DNA of 64,000 nucleotides from Xanthobacteraceae bacterium (GCA_023954195.1 JAMLIK010000002.1:62001-126000), one strand, 5' to 3'. Shown: positions 9,151 through 17,770, numbered from the stretch's first letter. Numbers and translations are program-made. Notes: a model not told the origin generated them from the sequence alone.

Positions 9151-9195
9151 GTCGCGCCAATAAGATGTATTGACAATACATCTTATTGGCGCGAC
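9151..9195. promoter_or_regulatory. Perfect 45-bp palindrome, probable NsrR-type operator
   Basis: Two 22-base arms around one central A match perfectly. The core half-site AAGATGTATTG and its inverse (9162-9184) closely resemble the published NsrR consensus (AAGATGYATTT in inverted repeat), bound by an Rrf2-family NO sensor. It starts 49 bases past prmB and ends 93 bases before the DUF2249 gene. It covers a perfect -35 hexamer, so repression by occlusion is expected. The identity of the regulator is inference; its gene is not in this window. Confidence 0.7.
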
Positions 9196-9198
9196 TAT
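9170..9198 (+). promoter_or_regulatory. Sigma-70-type promoter of the DUF2249/NnrS-like cassette
   Basis: TTGACA at 9170-9175 is a perfect -35 element, with a 17-base spacer before a weak -10, GACTAT at 9193-9198. The -35 spans the exact centre of the 45-bp palindrome. Confidence 0.5.
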
Positions 9199-9288
9199 CC
9201 CCGCATCACGAACGGCCTGACGCCACCGATCCACAAAACCGGCGACAGGCCGCGATGCAAGCCCGCGACGGGCGATGAAGGAGCCGCC

Positions 9289-9549
9289 ATGTGTCAGACT
9301 ACTGAAGAAGCCGCCGCCCCCGAAGTCGATGTGCGCAGCCTGATTCCGGCGCAGCGCCACGCCAAGATTTTCCAGCTTGTCGGTGAACTGGCGGCGGGCG
9401 ATTCGTTCGTTCTGGTGAACGATCACGATCCCAAGCCGCTTTATTATCAACTGCAAGCCGAGCATCCGAACGAGTTCTCGTGGACTTATCTGGAGAAGGG
9501 GCCGGCGGTCTGGAAAGTCGAGATCGGCAAGCAGTTCAAGGCCGCGTGA
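9289..9549 (+). CDS. DUF2249 protein
   Basis: An 86-residue soluble protein. The DUF2249 domain covers about residues 13-84 (VDVRSLIPAQRHAKIFQLVGEL, FVLVNDHDPKPLYYQL and the closing WTYLEKGPAVWKVEIGK). Biochemical function is unknown, but the family recurs beside NO-reductase, NnrS, Hcp and Fe-S repair genes and is often under NsrR or NnrR control. AAGGAG at 9278-9283 is a good ribosome site for ATG 9289. It is the first gene behind the NsrR-like palindrome. A short MCQTTEE leader contains the only Cys. Confidence 0.85.
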   Translation: MCQTTEEAAAPEVDVRSLIPAQRHAKIFQLVGELAAGDSFVLVNDHDPKPLYYQLQAEHPNEFSWTYLEKGPAVWKVEIGKQFKAA

Positions 9550-9694
9550 TCCGTTCTGACCGGCGCGCGCGTCCGCGCCGCGCCGGTGATCGCGCTGTCG
9601 TCGGCAATCCCGCCCATCGCAGGGGGCGGTTTGCTGATCGCGCCGGCGGCTTGATGCCGTCGGCGTGCTTTTTCAATTCAAAAGGAATGTCGCC

Positions 9695-11050
9695 GTGGTC
9701 GGCGTCGCTTTATCCCGCTGGACAATGTCCTACTTCGCCGCCGCCGTGATGGCGCTGATCGCCGCCGAGGCGGTGATGCTGGCGGGCATCGGTTATCCGC
9801 AGGCGCCGATCGCCGCGCCGGAGTCGCTGCTGTTGGTTCACCTGGTCGCGATCGGCTGGCTCAGCCTCCTGATGTGCGGCGCTCTGTTTCAGTTCGTCCC
9901 GGTATTGGTGGTCCGCCCGCTCCACAGCGACACGTTGCCGCTGCCGACGCTGGGCCTGCTGGTCGCGGGTCTTGCCGCGCTGCTGCTCGGCTTCGCGCAG
10001 CTTGGCGGCATCGTCCAAACGCCGTTCGCGTTTCTGCCCGCCGCCGCCATCCTGCTTGGCGCGGGCTTCACGCTGGTATTGTGGAATCTCGGCCGCACGC
10101 TATGGGCGGCGCGACCCTTGCCGCTGCCCGCGCGCTTCGTGGTCGGCGGGCTGTGCAGCCTCGCGGCGACGGTGCTGTTCGGCGTCATCTTCGCGCTGGT
10201 GCTGGGCGGTGTCGCCACGGTGCCGCATCTGGTCGATGTCGCAACGTTCGGTCTGCCAATTCACGTCATCGCCGGGCTCGGCGGCTGGCTCACCTTCACC
10301 GCGATCGGCGTCAGCTATCGGCTGCTGGCGATGTTCATGCTGGCTCCGGAGCTTGAGGGCCGCACCACGCGCGGCGCGCTTTATCTGGGCGCGGCGGCGC
10401 TTGCCGCCGTCATCGTCGGGGGCGCCGCGGCGATTTGCCTGGCCGGCAACGTGATGACGGCCGTCGCGATCGGCGGCCTGCTCGGCGTCGCCTGCCTCGT
10501 GCTCTACGGCCGCGATATCGTGCATCTGTATCGCGCGCGAAAACGCCGCGTCGTCGAACTCAACAGCCGCATGGCGGCGGTGGCGCTGGCCAATCTGGCC
10601 GCGACCGTGGCGCTCGGCATCGTTCTCATGGCCGCCGGCCGCTTCACCGATCACGTTGGCGTGGTGGTGTTTCTGGTCGGCTTCGCGTGGCTGACGGGTT
10701 TCGGCCTCGCAAAACTCTACAAGATCGTCGCCTTTCTGACGTGGCTCGAATGCTACGGTCCGGTTCTGGGCAAGACGGCGACGCCGCGCGTGCAGGATCT
10801 CGTGACCGAATCGCGCGCGCAAAAATGGTTCGTGCTGTATTTCGTCGCGGTGTGGATTGCGGCCGCCGCGCTGCTGCTGGCGCAGCCGTGGCTGTTTCGC
10901 TCCGCAGCCGGCGCGATGCTGTTCGCGACCGTCAGCATCGGCGTCGAATTGATGCGCACCCGCCGCCTCGCCAACGTCGCGCCGAATCTGCGCCTGCCGA
11001 AAGGGGTCCGGCCGCCACATCTGCTGCATTCGTCGGTTCAGCTAGGTTGA
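9695..11050 (+). CDS. NnrS/heme-copper-oxidase-I-like polytopic membrane protein
   Basis: About 451 residues, nearly all hydrophobic, with about twelve transmembrane helices. Conserved-looking His positions fall in LLLVHLVAIGWLS and GLPIHVIAGLGGWLTFTAIGVSYRLL. These resemble heme-ligand helices in the NnrS/cytochrome-oxidase-subunit-I-like proteins encoded beside DUF2249 genes. The dense CuB His cluster of true oxidases is not apparent, so a catalytic oxidase is unlikely. I chose GTG 9695 because AAAGGA at 9681-9686 is well spaced; GTG 9665 and ATG 9725 are in-frame alternatives. A role in NO or respiratory-heme protection is inferred from family and context. Confidence 0.65.
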   Translation: MVGVALSRWTMSYFAAAVMALIAAEAVMLAGIGYPQAPIAAPESLLLVHLVAIGWLSLLMCGALFQFVPVLVVRPLHSDTLPLPTLGLLVAGLAALLLGFAQLGGIVQTPFAFLPAAAILLGAGFTLVLWNLGRTLWAARPLPLPARFVVGGLCSLAATVLFGVIFALVLGGVATVPHLVDVATFGLPIHVIAGLGGWLTFTAIGVSYRLLAMFMLAPELEGRTTRGALYLGAAALAAVIVGGAAAICLAGNVMTAVAIGGLLGVACLVLYGRDIVHLYRARKRRVVELNSRMAAVALANLAATVALGIVLMAAGRFTDHVGVVVFLVGFAWLTGFGLAKLYKIVAFLTWLECYGPVLGKTATPRVQDLVTESRAQKWFVLYFVAVWIAAAALLLAQPWLFRSAAGAMLFATVSIGVELMRTRRLANVAPNLRLPKGVRPPHLLHSSVQLG

Positions 11051-11061
11051 AGGAGACCAGC

Positions 11062-11598
11062 ATGACAACGCAATTCATCGACGTCGATGTCCGCCCCATC
11101 CTGCGCGCCGGCGGCGAGCCGTTCGGCGCGATCATGGCGGCGGTGACCAAGCTGCAACCCGGCGAGGGGCTGCGGCTGCTGGCGACCTTCAAGCCGGTGC
11201 CGCTGTTCCAGGTGCTGGGCGCGCGGGGATTCAGCCACGAGGCGCGGGAGATCGGCGGCGGCGATTGGGAGGTGCTGTTCTCGCCGGGCGCGGCCGCCGC
11301 CGCGCCTGCGCCCGCCGCCGCGCCGGCCACGCCGGCGGCGAGCGACGATGCGTGGCCGCAGCCCGCGCAGGAAATGGACAACCGCGATCTTGAGCCGCCG
11401 GAGCCGATGGTGCGCATTCTCGCCGCGACCGAAACCATGGCGAAGGGCGCGGTGCTGTCGGCGCTGCTTTGCCGCGAGCCGATGTTCCTGCTGCCCGAAT
11501 TGGCCAAGCGCGGCCACGCCTGGCGCGGCGGTTTCGAGCCCGACGGCACGACCTACAAGATCCTCATTCGCGTCGGAGCCGCGAAGGAGGCCGCATGA
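11062..11598 (+). CDS. Tandem DUF2249 protein
   Basis: A 178-residue protein with two DUF2249-like domains, about residues 6-75 (VDVRPILRAGGEPFGAIM ... GDWEVLFSPG) and 103-174 (NRDLEPPEPMVRILAATE ... TTYKILIRVG). An Ala/Pro linker of about 35 residues separates them. The second copy has diverged strongly at its start. GAAGGAG at 11049-11055 overlaps the end of the membrane-protein gene and serves ATG 11062. The stop overlaps the DUF59 start (ATGA). Function is unknown; the duplicated fold beside an Fe-S assembly protein suggests a metal or redox role. Confidence 0.8.
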   Translation: MTTQFIDVDVRPILRAGGEPFGAIMAAVTKLQPGEGLRLLATFKPVPLFQVLGARGFSHEAREIGGGDWEVLFSPGAAAAAPAPAAAPATPAASDDAWPQPAQEMDNRDLEPPEPMVRILAATETMAKGAVLSALLCREPMFLLPELAKRGHAWRGGFEPDGTTYKILIRVGAAKEAA

Positions 11599-11915
11599 CG
11601 CCGCAAGCCAATGAAGCCTTCGTCGAGCGGATCAGGGAGGCCCTGCGTCTCGTGATCGATCCCGAGCTTGGCTACAACATCGTCGATCTCGGGCTGGTTT
11701 ACGACATCGAGGTCGAGGACGGCGGCGTGGTGCGGGTGGCGATGACGACGACGACGCGCGGCTGCCCGGCGACCGGCTATCTCAAGGACGGCGCGCGCGA
11801 TGCGGCGTGGAGCGTGCCGACGGTCGAGTTCGTCGATATCGCGCTGACCTACGACCCGCCATGGACGCCGGACATGATGACCGAGGATGCCAAGCGGCAT
11901 CTCGGGATCATGTGA
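11595..11915 (+). CDS. MIP18/DUF59 (PaaD/SufT-like) Fe-S assembly protein
   Basis: A 106-residue single-domain protein with the family signature DPELGYNIVDLGLVY (about residues 23-37) and the conserved Cys in TTTRGCPATGYL. MIP18/SufT/PaaD proteins help mature Fe-S clusters, and PaaD assists the phenylacetyl-CoA epoxidase reductase. No paa or suf genes are nearby, so here it most likely belongs to the DUF2249 cassette. It overlaps the preceding gene by 4 bases and the next by 1 (TGATG). Confidence 0.88.
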   Translation: MTPQANEAFVERIREALRLVIDPELGYNIVDLGLVYDIEVEDGGVVRVAMTTTTRGCPATGYLKDGARDAAWSVPTVEFVDIALTYDPPWTPDMMTEDAKRHLGIM

Positions 11916-12127
11916 TGGCCGCGCCCGAACATGCGGCGAAAGCCGCCGCGGCCACGCCGCTGGTCGGCGTGCTGCTGGCGAGCCTGGAGGCGCTGGCGGC
12001 CAGCGGCGAAGCCGACGCCGCCTGCCGCCTCGCGGGACAAGCCTGCGCGGAACTGCGACACAGCGATCCGGCGGCATGGCGGCGCTTCAATGTGTTCCTG
12101 CACCGGATGATTAAACACGTTTCCTGA
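11915..12127 (+). CDS. Small unknown protein of the DUF2249 cassette
   Basis: A 70-residue protein I do not recognise. It is Ala-rich and predicted all-helical, with the block ACRLAGQACAELRHS and the C-terminal RRFNVFLHRMIKHVS. Two Cys and three His in the last 35 residues could bind metal or heme, but no known motif is complete. The start codon uses the last base of the DUF59 stop (TGATG), which strongly argues that it is translated. The call as a real gene rests on this coupling. Confidence 0.65.
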   Translation: MAAPEHAAKAAAATPLVGVLLASLEALAASGEADAACRLAGQACAELRHSDPAAWRRFNVFLHRMIKHVS

Positions 12128-12188
12128 AAAGCGCCTGCCGCGCCTTGCCATGACAGACCTGTCGTGACCGATACGGGACCATTACCGC

Positions 12189-12503
12189 ATGTCGACGATT
12201 CCTTCCGAAATGCCGCCCGGCTTTGTCGCCTACGGACGCTCGCCGGATTTCCATTCCGACAACCTGCCCGCCAAGCTGCAATCGGCGCACAGCACCAAGG
12301 CCGGGACATGGGGCCTGCTGCACGTGCTCGACGGCGTCGTCCGGTTCCGGCTGGAAGCTCCGCATCAGGGCGAGAAGATCGTGCGCGCCGGCGAAACCGT
12401 CGTGATCGAATCGCAGGTGCCGCACCGGGTCGTCTTCCTCGAACCGGGCCGCATGTTCGTCGCGTTCTACCGGCAGGCGGAGGCGGGCGTCTCCGCGACG
12501 TGA
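12189..12503 (+). CDS. DUF1971 (TehB-like cupin) protein
   Basis: A 104-residue cupin with STKAGTWGLLHVLDGVVRFRL, a GETVVIESQVPHRVVFLEPGRMFVAFYR core and a single conserved His in VPHRV. This is the DUF1971 domain, found alone or fused to TehB-type tellurite-resistance methyltransferases, and often seen near nitrogen-oxide stress genes. It is 61 bp beyond the 70-residue gene with no terminator, so it probably ends the same transcript. Substrate unknown. Confidence 0.8.
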   Translation: MSTIPSEMPPGFVAYGRSPDFHSDNLPAKLQSAHSTKAGTWGLLHVLDGVVRFRLEAPHQGEKIVRAGETVVIESQVPHRVVFLEPGRMFVAFYRQAEAGVSAT

Positions 12504-12523
12504 CGGCGGGTCGGGCCGTCACG
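12499..12523. terminator. Hairpin between converging cupin and GT39 genes
   Basis: Perfect 8-bp stem CGTGACGG / CCGTCACG with a 9-base loop, beginning at the stop of the cupin gene. There is no T tract on either side, so termination or RNA protection is only likely, not shown. Confidence 0.4.
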
Positions 12524-12537
12524 GTCGCCCGCCGGAC

Positions 12538-14193
12538 TCAGCGTTGCGGCGGGCGCGGCGCGGCCCGTGCCGCCTCCGGCGGGACGAAATGGATTTCCCA
12601 GCTCACCGCCGGTCCCGGCTTGCCGTTGAAGAAACGCCGGGTGCTGATGATGGTCCGCATGGCATCGGCGGCGTTGGCCTTCATCCAGGCATCGCATTGG
12701 CGATGGAACGGACCGCCAGCTTCGCAAATGCCGATGAAGCCGGACCGCCGCGCATCGGCCGCGGCGATCAGGCCCGACGGCGGCTCCTCGGGGGCCAGCG
12801 GCGTCGGATGGTCGGGGCTGTAGAACGCCATGAGATTGGCGACCCGCGTCGATCCCACCACCGCCGGCCACGGCGTGTTGTAGCGCAACCGCCATTGCTG
12901 GGTGAGATCGCGCGCGAGGTCCGAGCGGCCGTCGATCGCCTCGTTGCCGCCGGCGTCGATGGTGACGCGCGGCGCGAGGCGGCTGGCGATTTCCGGCGCG
13001 GCCGCGAGCGCTCCCAGGCTGGCGAGCAGCCAGATCGCGACGATGCGGAACAGCGCAATGCGCGGGACGCGCAGCATCGGGATCGCCAGCAGCGAGAGCG
13101 GCACCAGGAAAAACAGCGGAATGCCCCAGTCCGTCTTCATGTAGACCGCGAACGCGACGCCGCCGAGCGGCGGTCCGATCGCGATCACCCCCTGGATGAT
13201 CCAGATCTGGATCGCCCGCGGGATCCGCACCGCCGGATTGGGCGCGCGCGACCAGTTCAGCCGCGCCATCTTCGGGAAATTCCGCACCAGCGCCAGCGAG
13301 CGCCACGGCGGAAAAATCAGCGCCAGGGCGCCGATCGCGACCGGCGGCAGTAGCATCGCGACGCTATGTCCGAGATAATTGCCCGCGAGGCGGAGGCTTT
13401 CGAGGCGGCTGGAAATTTCATAGGCGCCGCCCGCATAGGTCAGCGGCTCGAAGTCGTTGCGCCACAGCCACGCAAGATGCGGCGTCAACGCCGCCAGCAT
13501 GGCCGCGATCGCTACCCATGGCGCGGGCGAGCGCAGGAATGCAAGCCGCTGCGGATGCAAGAGCGCGGCGATGCCGATGGCGCCGATCATCGTCAGCGCC
13601 CAGTATTTCGCCAGCAGCGCCAGCGCGCCCGCCAGCCCGAGCCAGAGGCCGGAAAGAGCGGTTCGCTTGTCGAACGCATGCAGATAGGCCAGCACCAGCA
13701 GCGGCATGGTGGCGAGCTGGATCAGGTCGGCGTTGAATTTGAAGCCCTTGAAGTTGAAGATCGGATAGATTGCCAGCATGACCACGACGAAGAACGCCCG
13801 GCGGCGGTCGACCACCTTGAGCGCGATCAGCCAGCACACCCAGAGGCTGAACCCGATGACCGCTATCGCCAGCGCGTAGGCCGACCCGTCGGTCACCGGA
13901 AACAGCCTGAACCAGACGCCGGCGACCCAGCCCGACAGCGGCGGATGCTTGCCGTAGCCGAGCAGGAACTGTTGGCCCCAGGCATAGGCTTCGGCGATGT
14001 CGAAATGGATGTCCTGGCCCTGCTTCAGCACGGTGAGAATGCGGCTCCACAGCGCCACATGGAGCACGATGAAGCCCGCCACCAGCGCCCGGCTCACTTT
14101 CGCGTGGGTCGCGCAGGCGGCGACCCAGGCGGCCATCCGCCGCCAGCCGGAGCGGCGGCGGCGCAAACGGGCGGGCGATGGGGAAACAGGCAT
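12538..14193 (-). CDS. GT39-family glycosyltransferase (ArnT/dolichyl-phosphate-mannose type)
   Basis: A 551-residue membrane protein with a basic N-terminus and about ten transmembrane helices. The first periplasmic loop carries DIHFDIAEAYAWGQ, matching the acidic D/E-rich loop 1 of GT39/ArnT enzymes, followed by GYGKHPPLSGW, a typical KHPPL motif. These enzymes move a sugar from a polyprenyl phosphate to lipid A, protein or another envelope target. A soluble C-terminal domain of about 140 residues follows. The acceptor cannot be read from sequence. The gene stands alone between the cupin and lepA. Confidence 0.85.
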   Translation of the reverse strand: MPVSPSPARLRRRRSGWRRMAAWVAACATHAKVSRALVAGFIVLHVALWSRILTVLKQGQDIHFDIAEAYAWGQQFLLGYGKHPPLSGWVAGVWFRLFPVTDGSAYALAIAVIGFSLWVCWLIALKVVDRRRAFFVVVMLAIYPIFNFKGFKFNADLIQLATMPLLVLAYLHAFDKRTALSGLWLGLAGALALLAKYWALTMIGAIGIAALLHPQRLAFLRSPAPWVAIAAMLAALTPHLAWLWRNDFEPLTYAGGAYEISSRLESLRLAGNYLGHSVAMLLPPVAIGALALIFPPWRSLALVRNFPKMARLNWSRAPNPAVRIPRAIQIWIIQGVIAIGPPLGGVAFAVYMKTDWGIPLFFLVPLSLLAIPMLRVPRIALFRIVAIWLLASLGALAAAPEIASRLAPRVTIDAGGNEAIDGRSDLARDLTQQWRLRYNTPWPAVVGSTRVANLMAFYSPDHPTPLAPEEPPSGLIAAADARRSGFIGICEAGGPFHRQCDAWMKANAADAMRTIISTRRFFNGKPGPAVSWEIHFVPPEAARAAPRPPQR

Positions 14194-14368
14194 TCGCGGA
14201 CCTTTTCACGTCCCCTGAAGACCGCCTCGAACGGCGGCGGGCGGGGATTCCGGAACCGGGAAAGCGTTCACTACTAGATTCGGCCGCCCCGGAAGGCAAA
14301 TCAGCCCGGCGTGAGTTGGGGGAGCCAAGACGGTTGCTGGTCCGGTGAGCCAATGCTATCTCGCGCCG

Positions 14369-16174
14369 ATGACCAAAGCCCCGATTTCCAACATCCGCAA
14401 TTTCTCCATCGTCGCCCATATCGACCATGGCAAATCGACGCTGGCCGACCGCCTGATCCAGACCACGGGCGGGTTGCAGGACCGCGAGATGAAGGAACAG
14501 GTGCTCGATTCGATGGATATCGAGCGCGAGCGCGGCATCACCATCAAGGCCCAGACCGTCCGCCTTCACTACAAGGCGAAGGACGGCAAGGACTATGTCT
14601 TCAACCTGATGGACACGCCCGGCCACGTCGATTTCGCCTATGAGGTCAGCCGCTGTCTCGCCGCCTGCGAGGGCGCGTTGCTGGTGGTCGACGCCTCGCA
14701 GGGCGTCGAGGCGCAGACGCTCGCCAATGTTTATCAGGCCATCGACAACAACCTCGAAATCGTGCCCGTTCTCAACAAGGTGGACCTGCCGGCCGCCGAG
14801 CCCGAGCAGGTCAAGCAGCAGATCGAGGACGTCATCGGCATCGACGCCTCCGATGCGGTGATGATCTCGGCCAAGACTGGGGTCGGCATTCCCGACGTGC
14901 TGGAGGCCATCGTCACCCGGCTGCCGCCGCCGCAAGGCGATCGCGCCGCGCCGCTGAAGGCGTTGCTGGTCGATAGCTGGTACGATGTCTATCTCGGCGT
15001 CGTGGTGCTGGTGCGCATCGTCGACGGCGTCTTGAAGAAGGGCAGCCGCATCCGCATGATGGGCACCAACGCGGCTTACGATGTCGAGCGCGTCGGCTTC
15101 TTCACGCCGAAGATGGTCAATGTCGAGGAACTCGGCCCCGGCGAGGTCGGCTTCATCACCGCCGCGATCAAGGAGGTCGCCGACACCCGCGTCGGCGACA
15201 CCATCACCGACGACCGCCATCCGGTGGCGGACATGCTGCCGGGCTTCAAGCCGGCGGTGCCGGTGGTGTTCTGCGGCCTGTTTCCGGTCGATGCCGACGA
15301 CTTCGAGACGCTGCGCGCGGCGATGGGCAAATTGCGTCTCAACGACGCCAGCTTCTCGTTTGAAATGGAAACCAGCGCCGCGTTGGGTTTCGGCTTCCGC
15401 TGCGGCTTCCTCGGGCTTTTGCATCTCGAAATCATCCAGGAACGGCTTTCCCGCGAGTTCGACCTCAACCTGATCGCCACCGCGCCGAGCGTCATCTACA
15501 AGATGCATTTGACCGACGGCCGCGAGATCGAGATTCACAATCCGATCGACATGCCGGACGTGGTCAAGATCGCCGAGATCGAGGAGCCGTGGATCGAGGC
15601 CACCATCCTCACCCCCGACGACTATCTCGGCAGCGTGCTGAAGTTGTGCCAGGAGCGGCGCGGCGTGCAGAAGGAACTGACTTACGTCGGCGCCCGCGCC
15701 ATGGTGAAATACGAGCTGCCGCTCAACGAGGTGGTGTTCGATTTCTACGACCGGCTGAAGTCGGTGTCGAAGGGCTACGCCTCGTTCGACTACCACCTCA
15801 CCGACTACCGCGCCGCCGACCTGGTCAAGATGCAGATCCTCGTCAACAACGAGCCGGTGGACGCGCTGTCGATGCTGGTGCATCGCACCCGCGCCGAGGG
15901 GCGCGGCCGCGCCATGGTCGAGAAGATGAAGGAGCTGATCCCGCCGCACATGTTCCAGATTCCGATTCAGGCGGCGATCGGCGGCAAGGTGATCGCGCGC
16001 GAGACGGTGCGCGCGCTGCGCAAGGACGTCACCGCGAAGTGCTACGGCGGCGACATCACCCGCAAGCGCAAACTTCTCGAGAAGCAGAAGGAAGGCAAGA
16101 AGAAGATGCGGCAGTTCGGCAAGGTCGACATTCCGCAGGAAGCGTTTATTGCCGCGCTCAAGGTGGATGGCTGA
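14369..16174 (+). CDS. lepA: Elongation factor 4 (LepA)
   Basis: A 601-residue translational GTPase. G1 is [10 protein letters not shown]3 DTPGH, G4 NKVD. LepA-specific C-terminal features appear, including [22 protein letters not shown] near the end. It back-translocates or helps mature 30S particles, with a role at low temperature or altered ionic strength. I chose ATG 14369 ([17 protein letters not shown]); an in-frame GTG at 14345 would add 8 residues and is less typical. It stands alone, followed by a family A repeat. Confidence 0.97.
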   Translation: MTKAPISNIRNFSIVAHIDHGKSTLADRLIQTTGGLQDREMKEQVLDSMDIERERGITIKAQTVRLHYKAKDGKDYVFNLMDTPGHVDFAYEVSRCLAACEGALLVVDASQGVEAQTLANVYQAIDNNLEIVPVLNKVDLPAAEPEQVKQQIEDVIGIDASDAVMISAKTGVGIPDVLEAIVTRLPPPQGDRAAPLKALLVDSWYDVYLGVVVLVRIVDGVLKKGSRIRMMGTNAAYDVERVGFFTPKMVNVEELGPGEVGFITAAIKEVADTRVGDTITDDRHPVADMLPGFKPAVPVVFCGLFPVDADDFETLRAAMGKLRLNDASFSFEMETSAALGFGFRCGFLGLLHLEIIQERLSREFDLNLIATAPSVIYKMHLTDGREIEIHNPIDMPDVVKIAEIEEPWIEATILTPDDYLGSVLKLCQERRGVQKELTYVGARAMVKYELPLNEVVFDFYDRLKSVSKGYASFDYHLTDYRAADLVKMQILVNNEPVDALSMLVHRTRAEGRGRAMVEKMKELIPPHMFQIPIQAAIGGKVIARETVRALRKDVTAKCYGGDITRKRKLLEKQKEGKKKMRQFGKVDIPQEAFIAALKVDG

Positions 16175-16204
16175 AGGACGGGCGACGCCTCCTCACCTTA
16201 CGGC

Positions 16205-16322
16205 GTCGTCCTCGCGCAGGCGAGGACCCAAAACCCCTGGCGTTGGTTATTACAAATAACTTGGCCCCGTGAAGGAGCCGAATCGCTGCGGCGTATGGGT
16301 CCCCGCCTGCGCGGGGACGACA
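16205..16322. repeat. Family A dispersed repeat, copy 1
   Basis: Begins with the small hairpin GTCCTCGCGCAGGCGAGGAC and ends with its counterpart GTCCCCGCCTGCGCGGGGAC, with CCTGGCG and GCTGCGGCGTAT sub-blocks between. Other copies are at 22972-23089, 32253-32371 and 34841-34950. It fills most of the space between lepA and the histidine kinase gene. Confidence 0.8.
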
Positions 16323-16371
16323 TTCTTGGGGTTGCGAGTCTCCGCGCGCCTCACACCCGAATCTCCTCCCC

Positions 16372-17760
16372 TCACACCGGGATCCGCACCGTGGCGCGCA
16401 GGCCGCCCATCGGGCTGTCGCCGAGGGTGACGTCGCCGCCGTGCGAGCGGGCGATGTCGCGGGTGATGGCGAGACCCAGTCCGCTGCCGCCCTGATCCTG
16501 GTTGCGGGCGTCGTCGAGCCGCAGGAACGGCTTGAATACGTCCTCCCGCATGTTTTGCGGAATGCCGGGACCGTCGTCGTCCACCGTGATGGTCAGCCAG
16601 CGATGGTCGCGATGCCCGGCGATGGCGATGGTGGAGGCGTAGCGCGCGGCGTTCGATACCAGATTGCCGAGGCAGCGCTTGAACGCCGCCGGTTTCACCG
16701 TCACCACCGGCAGCCCCTGGAACGACACCGTCGCGGTCTGGCCGTCGCGCTCGGCGTCGCCGCGCAGCTCCTCTAGCGTCGCGGAAATGTCGGTCGGCTG
16801 CGCCCGCTCGTCGCCGTCGCCGCGGGCGAAGGCGAGATAAGCCTCCAGCATGCCGGACATCTCGTCGACGTCCTTGCGCATGCCTTCAAGCTCCGGATTG
16901 TCGCCGATCAGTTCGAGTTCGAGCTTGAAGCGGGTCAGGATGGTGCGCAGGTCGTGGCTGACGCCGGCCAGCATCGCGGTGCGCTGCTCCATGGCGCGCT
17001 CGATGCGGGTTTTCATTTCGATGAAGGCGTGCGCCGCGCGCCGCACCTCCAGGGCGCCGCGCGGGCGGAAGTTCGGCGCCTCGCGGCCCTTGCCGAAGCT
17101 CTCGGCGGCGTCGGCGAGCCGCACGATCGGCCGAATTTGGTTGCGCAGGAACAGCACCGCGACGATCAGCAGCACCGTCGAGGTGGAAAACATCCAGAGA
17201 AAGAAGATCTCCGAGTTCGAGGCGTAGGCGGCGCTGCGCTGCGCGAACACCCGCATCACCGAATCGTCGAGCTGCACGCGGATTTCCACCAGCGAGGAGC
17301 GCCCGACGGTGTCGATCCAGAACGGCCGGGAAATCTGCCGGCCGATCTGCGCCGACAGCGATTGGTCGAGCAATGAGAAGAACGGCTTCGGTCCGGGCGG
17401 CGGCATGTCGCCGACGGGCAGGAAATCCACCACCAGCCCGAGCCGCTGCTGCGCGATCCGCCGCAGCAATTCATGGTCTTTGTCCTGCGGATAGCCCTTG
17501 TAGATGTCGATCATCGCGGCGATGTCCTGCACCACTGTCGCCGACAACCGACGCGTCACCGTGTTCCAGTGCCGCTCCATGAACACGAACGCGACCACCG
17601 ATTGCAGCACCACCATCGGCACGATCATGATTAAGAGCGCGCGGGCGTAGAGGCCCTTCGGCATCCAGTTCTTGAACGAGTTGCCGAGGCGCGCATTGAA
17701 GGCGGCGAGGCGCTGCGCGGCACCGCGGATCAGGGTCAGGCCGCTGTCGAGGGTGCTCAT
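16372..17760 (-). CDS. EnvZ-like sensor histidine kinase
   Basis: A 462-residue membrane kinase. A first transmembrane helix (ALLIMIVPMVVLQSVVAFVF, about residues 41-60), a periplasmic domain of about 120 residues, a second helix (LWMFSTSTVLLIVAVLFL) and a HAMP region come first. The H-box SHDLRTILTR (His near 268), N-box NLVSNAARYA, G1 DDDGPGIP and G2 GGSGLGLAI follow. It is the last gene of a marR-ompR-kinase operon, 10 bp after the regulator gene, and most likely phosphorylates that regulator. The signal is unknown. Confidence 0.92.
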   Translation of the reverse strand: MSTLDSGLTLIRGAAQRLAAFNARLGNSFKNWMPKGLYARALLIMIVPMVVLQSVVAFVFMERHWNTVTRRLSATVVQDIAAMIDIYKGYPQDKDHELLRRIAQQRLGLVVDFLPVGDMPPPGPKPFFSLLDQSLSAQIGRQISRPFWIDTVGRSSLVEIRVQLDDSVMRVFAQRSAAYASNSEIFFLWMFSTSTVLLIVAVLFLRNQIRPIVRLADAAESFGKGREAPNFRPRGALEVRRAAHAFIEMKTRIERAMEQRTAMLAGVSHDLRTILTRFKLELELIGDNPELEGMRKDVDEMSGMLEAYLAFARGDGDERAQPTDISATLEELRGDAERDGQTATVSFQGLPVVTVKPAAFKRCLGNLVSNAARYASTIAIAGHRDHRWLTITVDDDGPGIPQNMREDVFKPFLRLDDARNQDQGGSGLGLAITRDIARSHGGDVTLGDSPMGGLRATVRIPV

Positions 17761-17770
17761 CGGCGCGCGC

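Noticed and set aside
9151-9195. The 45-bp palindrome as a terminator of prmB
   Set aside because: No T tract on plus. Its core matches a known operator and its centre is a perfect -35 box.
13418-15949. An 843-codon minus-strand frame across lepA and into the GT39 gene
   Set aside because: Antisense artefact of GC-rich codons; both lepA and the glycosyltransferase are clear in other frames.
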